Below are positions 11,380 through 23,249 of a stretch of DNA of 60,722 nucleotides, piece by piece. This DNA comes from Byssothecium circinans (taxonomy: Eukaryota > Ascomycota > Dothideomycetes > Pleosporales > Massarinaceae), in NCBI GenBank assembly GCA_010015675.1, contig ML976981.1, positions 1,138,323 through 1,199,044 of the forward strand, in the 5' to 3' direction. Position 1 is the first letter of the stretch; each line of letters begins with the position of its first letter. A program made the position numbers and the translations under genes. The notes under the pieces are model-generated. The model ran no database searches. It saw only the letters and a program-made list of their open reading frames with translations, and had not been told where the DNA came from.

Positions 11380-12139
11380 GATGCGGCGAACATTCGAAAC
11401 ATTGCGTTCACGGTCTACATGGACCAAGACTCGGGCAAGCAAATTCCACTAGGTGTCTTTGACTTCCTCTCCAATAATGCTCAACAGGTCGGAATCTTGA
11501 CTTTACATGCTGCGATATCCAACCCGATACTATTGGTAGGTATCCTTCGACCCGCAAGTGGTGTTGTTTGTGCTTACGCCTTCAGCCCGCAATATCTTGT
11601 TGCTTACGATTGCATTGGACGATACTGACGGCGGACGTGACCCTTTAATGTGGAACATCTATTACCATCTCTACCTAGACAATGAATCGATGAAGCTTCT
11701 GAATGATCAGGCAACGAAGCTGTACGGGATGGTAACGACGATGCAGAGCTGGACCAACGGCAAATACGGCCAACAGTTCAGGTTTTGCGACGAAGGAACT
11801 CTCTCGAAAGTCAGGAACATTTGGTACACTTACCGCGCTGGTAGTTTTAAAGGCAAGGAACAGGAATAACATGCACAATGGTCAACGGCAGCGATGCAAA
11901 GAGCTAGAAGCTCGCGCGAGTATCATATGAATGACACATCATTTTCACTAAATGGCATCCAAGCAGCGGCTCTGGCCGGAATCTGCGCTGCCCAAGACGC
12001 CCCTGAGCTCACTAGAAATTACTGGGAGCACGGCAGCACGGGTAAGGAGGGCCTCTACCTGGGGAAATCTGAAAATATCTTTGTATTGCAACGTTGTTCG
12101 ATCCACCATAACCTGAGAGTCACACTCCCAACTCGGTGA
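11380..12139 (+). pseudogene. Broken DUF4470-like gene
   Basis: After a TTAG acceptor at 11379 the frame reads GDAANIRNIAFTV, then QVGILTLHAAISNPILLVAR joined across an intron at 11540-11585 to NILLLTIALDD and a region ending SKVRNIWYTYRAG. This layout (Gly-Asp start, beta strand, V-A-R-N-I-L-L-L helix, then an acidic block) is that of the fungal DUF4470 N-terminal domain. An in-frame TAA at 11867-11869 interrupts the frame. Beyond it the same frame continues for 90 codons with family-like sequence, including LTRNYWEHGSTGKEG (the usual YW..GtT element), before ending at 12139. No upstream exon with a clear start was found, and the large C-terminal part of such proteins is missing. I read it as a degraded gene; a sequencing error or an extra intron over the TAA is possible. 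Confidence 0.6.
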
Positions 12140-15004
12140 CTACGAGTTGTATGTGAATGAGGTCTTGCAATACTTGTCGATATTTGCCTTTTTGTTGTCG
12201 TCCCACTCGCCTTCCAAGTCATTTTCACCAGTGTAAGTCCGCGAAGCCTCCAACTCTATAATCGCGTCTTTCGTTTGCTGATCCAATTTATCCCAATCGT
12301 CATCGTCGCTCGTCACGTGAATATATCTCGCCATTTTGGCAATATATGCCCTCGTCTTATTGATTCCATCATAATACATTTTCGGCAGGTAATCCCTGTG
12401 CACCCCGCGGATGACGTCGTTGCCCTGGAAGAATTCTCCGTCCATATCAAAACTGTAAGGCCAGTTAGTTGAAATATCTCTGGCGTACCTAGAAAACTTA
12501 CAGAGCCCTGGAGATGTCCAGTATAGTATTGTGCAAACGTGACTGTACTTCAGCACTATCCATGTATTTGCATGCATTGATGATGCGTCCCAGCCGACAG
12601 ACTTGGTTCTGGATCTTTATATTCGGGAGGTCGCTCTTCTTGTATTTGTATATGTTCTGGTAGATTTCCTCGAACATCTGGCCAGGTTAGTCCTTGTTAG
12701 AACGAATAATCGTATTACTTACCCTGTGCTTCACCCTGTTCTCTTTGCCGTTCAACAAAGCCATCTTATTTCCATGATTCTTGCTGTGTCCGAGGGCTGA
12801 CCGAAGCTGATCCGCGTAGCGCCCTGCTACGGGCCCGTTCGTGCTGAGGCCTAGGATTTTCGTTGCAAAGTCTTCACACGAAAGATTGGGATATTGCTTT
12901 CTCTTTAGTTCGTTGTAGAAGTCTCTGAGCCAATTTCCTTCGTAAATGTGTTCCGCTAGAATGAAGTCAGCCTCGTCAAGCCTAGTTCGGTGAGCACACG
13001 TACTATTGTACTTTTCAGTGACATCGCTTCCGACACCTGGCACCACGTTCCATCTGTCCGCGCCACACTCTTTCAAATTGTCGTTCGAGCATCCAAGCAA
13101 AGATTTCATGATAGGGACTGGGGTAGGAGCCTGCCCATTGCTGACGATCGTTTTTGGCAGGTCGTGCCCTTTCATCTTAATGGGCCATCGTGGTATTGAA
13201 CCGGGTTGCTGATTGGGGTCGCACTCCAGCCTGTATACGTCCCCTTCCTTCAAAATCCCCATATCTTGGCGCGCTTGAACTCGGGTAGGCTCAAGGTCGG
13301 CCATCGAGCCGATTTCCAAAGGGCTCTCCATAGGAGTTCTCTTGCGGCGTGCCGGGTCACTATTTTCTCCCAGGACTTCAACCCTGTACCAGAGCTCGTC
13401 TTCCGGCTCCAGATCTATGGCGCAAGACTTATCGGCTTCACCATCATCGCCTCCCCAAGACTTACAGATGGAGGCGAATGAATGTATGTTGTCATTCTCG
13501 TATAGGTCAACGTCAAAGAAGGTCTTCCTCTTACCGTCAACCTCACCCCACGCTTCAAGAGAAACCTCGACACCGACGGAGACGTCAAGGGACACACCGA
13601 AGGGATTGGCACTGTTCGGGCAGAAGCCACCTGTTGTATATCCCGTCTCGGCTTCGATATTGAACTTGGGGAACTTGAGATTCACATCCACTGTGACGCC
13701 GGTATCATCTGTGCGGTGTCAGTAGGGCTCCACTCGCAACCGGCCAAACTCACCGAACACTTCAATACTCGCTGCAACTGCAAGCTTAGTGTACAATGAC
13801 CCACTGGCACTGAGATGTGCATCAAAAGTCAAAGGCTTTGTCTCGACTTTCGGGATCCAGCCGCGGACGTCCAGTTTCCTTTGGCCGAAGATGTCCACTT
13901 TCGCGAAGGAATCATCCGGGATGATCGCAGCTACTCCCGCCCCAATCGTTGCTTCCCCTTCAATAGCGCCGAGTTCATATCCTGCAATGACGTCCGCGTG
14001 CGGGCCAAACTGAAAGACGCGAGGAATTCTGATACTATACGGCAATGGAATATTGAGGAGGGTCCACTCCGACTTGGCGAAATCCTTGCCCTTGAAGTTG
14101 TACGTCCCGGCGAGAGTGACTTGGAGATTGAGGTCTGCGCGTATACCGTTCGGATCGGCGGAGATCCACAACTTGTCTATGCCGGTGAAGGGGTTGCCCT
14201 CAATGTGGCCAGCAAAGACGAGCGTTCCTTGCGTGCCGCACTCGACGCAAGCAATGTCGAAAGTGACGCTACCACTGGAATGGGGCCATGTCTTGCTGAA
14301 AATCTTAGAGGGCCATGACGAAGCCAGATTGAGGGTCAGAGCTCTCTCAAATTCCTGGCGTTTGGCGACGGCGTTCGACTGTGTTCCGCCTCGTTGGACC
14401 TCGCCGAAGTCGATATTGTAGGTGTGTGTGACATTCTTCCAAGTGCTCTTGGTCGCATCCAGGTTGACTTTGAGATTGGTCTGGTCGAATGTTACATTAC
14501 TCACAAGCCAAGGCTCCAAAGACCAGTCTCGACCGCACTTGAGATGGTCAGGAATCAGGACGAAGCTTCGCATGCCGTTAAAGTTGACCCATTCCCAGCT
14601 CTTCTTAGCAGCCTGGAAGGAAACGTTGTGGTAGAATTGGACCCACATGTCCTCTGTGCAACTGACTGCCTTCAGTTGAAAGGCGAAGCGGGCCATGTCG
14701 ATGATCATCCTGTCTTGCTTTGTCCACACAACCATGGTCACAACCATTTCGGTTTTATTGGGAGCTGTATTCGTGAGCAAGATTATAAGTAGTGCTATGG
14801 CGTAAACTTACCTTGTGGTGGAGTGTGAAACCTAATTTCTTCATGGTTGATGAGTGTGACATTGGCAGGCTCTTCTGCGCTCTGCCTTTTCTGAAGGGAA
14901 GTATCCCATAAGTGACGGGGGACAGGCTCAAGGTCAATGTACTCAATGGCAGTTACAAGTTGGGAAAGCCATAAAATGGCGGAGATGACGGATACTGCCT
15001 TCAT
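12140..15004 (-). CDS. Large secreted protein, DUF7029/DUF7223-like, with possible Kex2 sites
   Basis: Five exons (15004-14812, 14764-13754, 13708-12723, 12677-12502, 12452-12140) with 45-49-bp introns; the phases close to 892 residues. The signal peptide is residues 1-19. Dibasic Kex2-type sites occur at LQKR (about 40), VAKR (about 200) and ARRKR (about 525). Residues about 65-190 and about 230-420 (around FDIACVECGTQGTLVFAGHI) resemble, from memory, the fungal DUF7029 and DUF7223 beta-rich domains found in secreted and chitinase-associated proteins. The Cys-containing helical C-terminal 350 residues (ADFILAEHIYEGNW and onward) resemble the tail of subgroup C chitinase-type proteins, but no GH18 or LysM domain is present. 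Function unknown. A TATA box lies about 85 bp upstream. The gene is convergent with the broken DUF4470-like gene. Confidence 0.8.
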
Positions 15005-15087
15005 CCTGTTCACGGTGCGCGAAACAGTATCGACAGCAATTGGGATACTGCAGATCCTACCGAGCGAACAATGGGATATCCGTCCCC

Positions 15088-15098
15088 TTTATATATAT
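15088..15098 (-). promoter_or_regulatory. TATA box of the 892-residue secreted protein gene
   Basis: On the minus strand the sequence reads TATATATAAAG about 85 bp before the ATG at 15004. Confidence 0.5.
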
Positions 15099-16115
15099 CG
15101 AGAACGCATCTAGATCCATTTGATCGAGAGTACCAGCCCTGCGGGTTGGATTGTTCTCAATCTCCCATGTTACGGGGAAAATGCAATGGTGCCAATTTTC
15201 TCGGTCGCTTTCCTCAGTCGCCTTCCACAACAGTTGAGCAAATACGAGATACGCATTACAGCGAACAATTAACATTTCACTGGACTCAGTCTACAAATAC
15301 GAGATACGAAGTATAGAAAGCGCATTATTGGTCAGATCAAACTGTAGGCGCCAAGCTTTTGGAAATGGAAGCGGCTTACAGAAGTACGAGGGGAGGGGGG
15401 AAATTCTAAGGATGACGGCCAAGCAGTTGTGGACGTCGTGTTAATATAAACCCAACACCACAGTGGACTGGCAGTGGACCTAGTAGAAGGTGTGCCTGGC
15501 GGGAGCTGAAATCGTGGTGCCCGCATCCCTGCTCGAGAGCTGAGCGGGATGTGGTGCCTGGTCGCCTCGGGCCACTCAGCCTAGAATACTAGACCAACCC
15601 TTTTTAATTTTATGTAAACGACGGCACACAACGCTACACATTGGTGACGCCCCAATGCCGAGGGAAACCTAGGATTCTCTCAGCATGCATGCCAAGGATA
15701 CGAATTGGAAATATATCCCGGATGTCTATGGGTTCACGCGGTGCCCGCGGGTTGTGAGACTCGAACATGCCGAAAATATGTATTTCAAGAATGCGACAAA
15801 TACGTTACAGGAAGGCCAAGCTAAAGATACCATGGTAGCGAGACTCGATCTAGATTGTACACTCGGACTAGTCACTACCGCCCCGACTACTGCACTACTA
15901 AACTAGGGAACTTGTAGAATTCCCCCAAAAGTCACCATTGGAAAACTATATGAAATACATTATCGAATAGCGAGTAAATAAGCCCAAGATCTGTAGATGG
16001 AATTGTAGGGCCCTCTATTTGCAGGAAAATATGCGAATGACTCTCGTCGAGTGGCACAATTCAACACGCCTAAAACCAGTGCTGACGATTCTAGACTCAG
16101 TCTATACGAGCGTTC

Positions 16116-16250
16116 CGGTCCCTGCATGAAGTTGCATCAGAGCATTAGAGAAGCCCTAAGGCAGCACGTGGTTCTATCTTCTCGGTCCCTGCATGAAATT
16201 GCATTAGAGCGTCGGAGAAGCCCCAAGGCACCACGTGGTTCTATCTTCCC
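16116..16250. repeat. 67-bp tandem duplication, two copies
   Basis: The unit starts CGGTCCCTGCATGAA at 16116 and again at 16183; both copies continue through GCACGTGG or CCACGTGG and TTCTATCTTC. They differ at a handful of sites. A third CGGTC begins at 16250. Each copy has a CACGTG palindrome. Confidence 0.85.
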
Positions 16251-16968
16251 GGTCAGCCATATCATATGATAGTGCCGGTGACTTTAGTGCAAGCTATATG
16301 ATGCGCTCCAATTCACTTATTTCCGTAGTTATAACATCCCAATTGATAGTTCCTCCCGCAATTAAACGCTGAATTTTAAGAGCTATAGGAAATACAATAC
16401 GGTAATAATAGCAGATAAAAACACATTACCATTGCCTTTCTTCAATATAGCCCCGCTACTAAGAAGACTAAGGTCTATTAGTATTAGCGTGTGTGGATAG
16501 ATTTCCTTGGCAAAAGCCGTGTTGAGTGTGGTGGTTGTGTTGAGCCTGGTAGCACTACCGAGCAGGAGCGAGGTAGTGCATGGCGCGAGTAGTGCTTTAC
16601 GTTAATGCTAATATTTGATTCCTAAGCCTTGAAAAAGTACGGAACGAGCTGTAGAAAAAGCGGCGAGCATCATCATGGAGAACAGAAAACCTAGAGAGCG
16701 GTCCTGAGACCATGAACGTACGGATTTTTTATATTCAATCATCATGCTATTGCACCTCGTTCGCTGACAACCTTTTGACCAGAACGGCTGAGGAAATTTT
16801 TTCTTTGTTAGATGTGAACTGTTTTTGTTGGCCTAAGGACCTTGCCAGTAATGCAACCCCTTCCAATCAAGTCATAGCCAAAGACCCAAGGACCCAAGGA
16901 CGAAGCAGCAAACATGCATTACGCAAACCCTACAACACCTACCCTTTCCCCCATCACACCATACCCCG

Positions 16969-18386
16969 TCAAACCAACCTCGCCAACTCCCTCGCCCCCC
17001 TATTCTCCACCATCAAATAACTCAACAAAACAACCTGATACCCCGCGTCATGCGCAATAGCCTGCGAAACCGGGCGTTGCGGATTCCCCAAAAACATATC
17101 CCTCGAGAAGACCTCGCTATCCGCATCCGAAAAGCACATAAACTCGCTGGCGCCCTGGCCGCGTACTGCGGCGATATAGTGCCCGTCGACGTGGCGATTG
17201 GTACCTTCGTGGTCGGACGGGCTGCCTGGCTGGTTACCGTCGGCGTTTCTGCCGGGCGGGGAGCGGGGGGGTGTCGTTTGGCGACGGCGACGGGCAGAAG
17301 GGCGGCGAGGACGACCTGAGACTGATGAGGGGCTGGAGGTAGGGGGAGGGGGAGGGGAAGGGGTACTCGATGGTTGCCGGGGCTGGTGGAAGCGGGAGGC
17401 AGCAAGACGGTTGGAGAGGGCGGTTGCGACAACTTCACGAGGATCACCACCTAGGGAAACAGGAGCCACGTGACTCTACTCGGGGACCCGGGAATCACGC
17501 TGGAAAGCTTATACTGCAGGGGCAATGCTGCCTTTTCTGGGAACCGCCCGAGGTCTAGTATCTCGTCGAAAGCGAGCGCGTGGAGGGTTTTGACGGTGCT
17601 GCCGCCGGCCGTGGGTTGCATGAGTTGGAAGCGAATGGTCAAGACGCGCAGGGCGGCTCGGTTTCTGAAGCGTTGGCGGAGGGGATTCGCAGGTCCGCAG
17701 GCGGGACATCGGCGGAAGGTTACTTCTGTCGGCCCCGGATTCCACTTGTCACGCAGCGCCTGGAGGAGCGTCGTGAACGGAGGCCGAGAAGAGATGTTGA
17801 CGCCCGCCTCCATTGTTTCCTCCAGAAATACAGTGTCGCACTGAGTGCAGGCATTGTGCGATATAAGGTTGATAGAATAGGTTACTTCGCAGTTGCGTTG
17901 TAAGCGGGCCTGCTCCGGGCACCGGTTGCGCCAAAAGGAGTTCCGTAGGACTTGTTCGTACTCGAGCGCATATTCCATGTCGCCTCTCATAGACTGGAAT
18001 GGCTCTAAACCCATAGATAGATCCATGAGGTCATTGAGGAATTGAACGTTGCCCGCACCACCGAAATTATATGGGACTATTGTGTTGGGGTTTGTTGGGC
18101 CCCAGTAGTGTTGGAGGAAACGACACACAACCCATGGCCCACACTCTGTCCCGCATTGACCAGCTCTGTGGTTGCTGAGCCAGTTCAAAGTTATTGGTTC
18201 ATGCATGAGACACTGAAAGACAGAGTTCATGTAGCAGCTCCCAACCTGGATTCGGGATGCCACGGGATTCGAGTGATGGGCGCGTTCCTTGCCGGAGCCA
18301 TCTCTTGCGCATTCGCGAGGCCTGATTGAAGTCGTGAGGGATAAATTTACAGTCAAGGGGTGAAGCAACGTACTACTCGATCTCAT
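16969..18386 (-). CDS. Ubiquitin-specific protease-like (USP) protein, one junction unresolved
   Basis: The first segment (18386 to about 17490) has the Cys box VGSCYMNSVFQCLMHEP with the nucleophile Cys, and two CxxC pairs (ACTQC and CPAC) typical of the USP finger. The second segment (about 17469-16969) has the His box HVDGHYIAAVRG, then FMCFSDADSEVF and YQVVLLSYLM, which end the USP fold. Together this is a peptidase C19 domain that would remove ubiquitin from substrates. The two segments are in different frames near 17455-17500. A phase-correct intron there requires an acceptor further in, for example after the CAG in CTTCCACCAG, with a weak GTGATT donor; the alternative is a real frameshift. 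A Pro/Ser/Arg-rich linker separates the boxes. The N-terminus upstream of the Cys box may contain another intron. Confidence 0.7.
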
Positions 18387-18946
18387 CTTCTTCGCCTTTC
18401 AGTTCTCAGGTCATTAGCAGACCGGACTACAGCTCCGCTACCCCGTGTTTGGACCATGGTGAACAGACATATCTTCTTGAGAGTCGCGCAATCTCGACCT
18501 CAAAGACAAAGAGGAAGGTAGGGAAAGGATTTAGAGGCAAAGCAGACGATGTATGGGACTTGGTACAGTGCTGGTGGATAAAGGAAACAGTTGACACAGG
18601 AAGGAAAACTTCAAAGAAGATGGTCAACAATAAACTACAAGGTTGGGAGGGAAGCCTCCTCTAGGAGACTCCGCAGTTCATTGTCTTGGATTTATCCTCT
18701 TCAAACGAACATGTGCCCTTCAAAAATCACGAGAACTGTGAGGAAGCATCACCAAGCTCACCCCAAGGGTAAGCCTGGCTGTATGTTAGTAGGTGCCAGT
18801 GACATAAGTGACAAAAGGGACTCGGACCGCAATCCCAGAAAGGGGTAGAGTAGAAAAAGTGCGAAACGTGAACGGATAAACAAAGAGATGCCTCCATCGC
18901 CAAACCAATTCCTTTGCATTAGACATAATTAATATGGAGTACCATC
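18387..18946. other. Spacer between the USP-like gene and HEM13
   Basis: This stretch is upstream of the USP-like gene and downstream of HEM13. No gene is visible. Confidence 0.5.
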
Positions 18947-20324
18947 TTACACCCACTCCCTCGGGTTCCTCAGCACATCCAACAGTCTCTCCTCCCTACT
19001 GCCCTTCTCCGGCGCATGCATATACTGCCAGCGCGCCGTCAGTGGCAAACTCATCAAGATGCTCTCGACCCTCGCACCGGGCGTGTTCAAGCCGAACGAG
19101 GTACCTCTGTCATGCACCAGATTGAACTCGACGTATCTTCCTCTCCGTAATTGCTGCCAATGTTTTTGCGCTTCCGTGAAGGGCATATCTTTCCTCCGGT
19201 TGATGATTGGTAGGTAGGAAGGCAGGAAGGCGGAGAGGCAGGATTGTACAAAAGAGAAAAGCTGCTCCTGGTCGTTCTCCGTCTCGTCTAGGTCATCAAA
19301 GAAGATGCCGCCGACACCGCGAGTCTCGCCTCTGTGCTTGTTGTTGAAGTACTCGTCGCACCATTTCTTGAAGTGCGGGTAGTATTTCTTGTCATGTTTG
19401 TCGCAGGCGTCCTTGATGGTCTGGTGGAAGTGTATTGCGTCCTCGTCGTACAGGTAGGATGGCGTGAGGTCGCATCCGCCGCCGTACCACCACGCGTTGG
19501 TGTTGCCCTGGTCGTCGGTGGTTTCGAAGTAGCGGTAGTTCAAGTGTACGGTCGGGGCATTGGGGTTGTGCGGGTGGAGGACCATGGAGAGGCCCGAGGC
19601 GAAGAATCCGAGGGTTTCGACGGTCGGGTCGAGCGCTTTGTGGGACACGCGCATCTTCTCGATGGCGGCCCTGGGCAGCTTCCCGTAGACGACGGAGGTG
19701 TTGACGCCGGCCTTCTCAAACACATTGCCGTCCTGCAAGACGCAAGAGATGCCTCCGCCGCCTTCGGCTCGCTGCCAGTTGTCGACGCGAAACTTGCTGC
19801 CATCGACCTTTTCCAGCTCGGCGACGATTTGCTTCTGGTGCTGCTTTATGAAGTGTTCCATGCGCAGGCGCATCGGAGATTGCGGCGTGACGCCATTCTC
19901 GCGTTTAAGGACGGAGTCTTTCTCGGCGATGGAGGGGGTGTCGTTGTAGATGGACTTGTCGGTAATCTGGATTCAATCCATCATCAGCTATGCTCGTGGG
20001 AGGCTATGGGGGAGCGGAGAGGAAAGGCGGACAGACCATGGAATACACGAGAGCGCCGATGAACGGGACAAAGAGGAGCCGGATCCTGTTCGGCCACTTG
20101 CTAGGCCTGGGGTTGCGCCACCGGTCTAATGCATCTTTGTTTGGCTTGGGCGTGGGCGTGGGCGTGGGCAGAACGTCGGACCTGCATCTGCGCGTCGGGA
20201 ATTGTCTCGTGGTGAAGAAGTTGGGGTGGAGGACGCAGATGCGTCGAGGAGTGGCACGTATAGACAGCTCCCGTGGATGTTGTCGGAGGACAGGGAGGGC
20301 CGAGGCAGGACGAAAGGCTGGCAT
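18947..20324 (-). CDS. HEM13: Coproporphyrinogen III oxidase, oxygen-dependent
   Basis: Two exons, 20324-20037 and 19966-18947, with a GTCTGT donor and phase 0; 435 residues. The catalytic domain holds diagnostic blocks: [70 protein letters not shown] and the C-terminal NPREWV. The enzyme makes two oxidative decarboxylations of coproporphyrinogen III to protoporphyrinogen IX in haem synthesis. The first exon encodes an Arg/Ser-rich presequence followed by a short hydrophobic segment ([15 protein letters not shown]), so this form looks targeted to mitochondria and anchored, unlike the 328-residue cytosolic yeast enzyme. The ATG at 20324 is the first in frame. A TG-rich (GGGCGT)n run in the coding DNA gives the PTPTPTPKP linker. 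Confidence 0.95.
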
Positions 20325-21641
<1,317 letters not shown>

Positions 21642-22709
21642 GCGCCGCAAACACCCCGCTTCCTTCACTCTCGACCTTCGAAGGGCGCGGCGAGCTCCAC
21701 GGGCGTTTATGGTTTTTTGCGGGTCTTTGTTCCATTATGAAATCGGCAGTACGACATGGTTTTCACGATACTTGGGGAATTACACGATCACGGACACATC
21801 GTGAGAGGGGAGAGGGGGAAGAGGGAGCTGTTTGCCTTCCAGCCCCCGGTTCACAACGACATCCACATATGCCGCTTGGGGTGCTTTGGAAGAGCTTCTC
21901 TCGGGCTCCTGCATGTACCTCTGCATCTGTCGCATGGGCAAAGTCTAGGCAGACGGCGGGTTCCTGTAATGGAGAGCTTGTGGTTCCACTTCTTGCCTTC
22001 TTGCCTGCGCTGCACTGTACTTTGATCCATCCTATGCCCTATCTATGTAGTTCCACAACTCAACCACCAGAGCTTTCCTCCCATCTTACTCTCTCATTCT
22101 GCCTCGCTATCTCTGCATTCCGTGACCGTCCAGCGTGCCATGGGGCTCATCCGGCCGCTGAAACCATGACGCCATTGTCCGGCCTGACCACATGAGCCAA
22201 GTCACCCGCATTGTTATTACACGGCTGCCCCCTTCTCAAAGCGACATAATAACATGAATGCAGTTACAGTAGTCAGAATAGAAACACGCCATGACTCGTG
22301 CCGGGGTTTGGTACCTGCGTGGTCTTTGGCGGGGCTTGCGTTGGGTTGGCGCTGGCCAGCCCTACAACAATGGTACAGGATGCTGGGGCGGGGCGGATTA
22401 GCGAGCACGTGCACATTCGACCAATCTATTCCCTCCAGTCCCCATGTATCGATGTATTTCCGTGCTTCCTGACGACGCCGCTTGTAGATGATATCGAAAG
22501 TGTTACATACAGTCCAGTCTCCCGAAAATACAGTTTGTTTTTAATATGTACTCGGTACCCCTTCCCGCTTTCTTAAGCTCTAGGTGGAGCTACCAGACTC
22601 TTTTAGATACGTAACCGTCGAAGCTTTCCTTTCCCTGCAGCACGGCGTCAAACACAACACACCAAACACGACGCCCGCATCTCGAACCAGCAACAAGCGA
22701 TAAGTGAAG
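21642..22709. other. atg8 3' region and nce101 promoter
   Basis: No supported gene in 1.07 kb. A plus-strand frame at 21737-22195 lies directly downstream of atg8, has no domain and probably belongs to its 3' UTR and spacer. Confidence 0.5.
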
Positions 22710-22980
22710 ATGGCCTACCAGCACATTATATCAAAGTACTTCCCCCTCCGCTCTCGCCCACCCACCGCCAAACTAACACCACAAACACAGACGTCTCGAC
22801 CCTCTCTTCGCCCTAACCATCGGCCTCTCCGCCGCCCTGACGCGCATCAACCGCGAAGAACAGGATAAAGGGCGCAGCGCTGCAGACACAGTCGACGTGC
22901 TGAGGAGGAGGTTGGGGATATGGTGGGCGGGTGATGGCGAGGGTAGTACGACGACGACGACGAGTGAGGGGAGGAAATGA
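22710..22980 (+). CDS. NCE101: NCE101-like small membrane protein
   Basis: Two exons: 22710-22735 encodes MAYQHIIS plus two bases, then after an intron at 22736-22790 (CTAAC branch site, ACAG acceptor) 22791-22980; 71 residues. The product joins to HIISKRLDPLFALTIGLSA, then ALTRINREEQDKGRSAA. This is the family pattern of NCE101 (I-S-x-x-x-D-P-x-x-A-x-x-x-G in one transmembrane segment, then R-I-x-R-E-E). In yeast the protein was named for a role in non-classical export; its mechanism is unclear. A short Thr/Ser/Gly tail follows. No single open frame reaches 60 codons, so simple ORF finding misses the gene. Confidence 0.85.
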
Positions 22981-23249
22981 AGAAGGGATGGGGTAGAGGG
23001 AAAGCCATGGAAGGGAGCATGTCGAACATTACACCCAAGTCGTAATCAAGCCGTAGAACTTTTCTCTCGATACGGGGGCCCGCCTGGGCCACGCAGCTCG
23101 TTTCCAATATGGAAAGATAGACAGCAACAAACACACATTACCGGCAGAGCAAACTTCATCGTGTTCCTAGCCACACACCGCGTAATTATATGCCTACACA
23201 CCATCCGCGCACCCTCTCCTCAAACCTACAACCGCGCACCCTTCTCCAG

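Larger units (their letters stand above)
15005..16968. other. Gene-poor spacer
   Basis: No gene found over almost 2 kb. The stretch is AT-richer from about 16260 to 16480 and includes a 67-bp tandem duplication (listed separately). Short open frames at 15685-15906 and 16051-16269 have no recognisable features. Confidence 0.5.

Noticed and set aside
15601..16480. Possible CRISPR-like or tRNA features in the AT-rich spacer
   Set aside because: Only one 67-bp duplication is present, no spaced repeats, and no tRNA cloverleaf or GTTCGAA-type T-loop was found.
19334..20062. Plus-strand frame of 242 codons over HEM13
   Set aside because: It lies wholly opposite conserved HEM13 exons and the intron, and has no domain.
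21737..22195. 152-codon frame after atg8
   Set aside because: Probably 3' UTR and spacer; no recognisable protein features.
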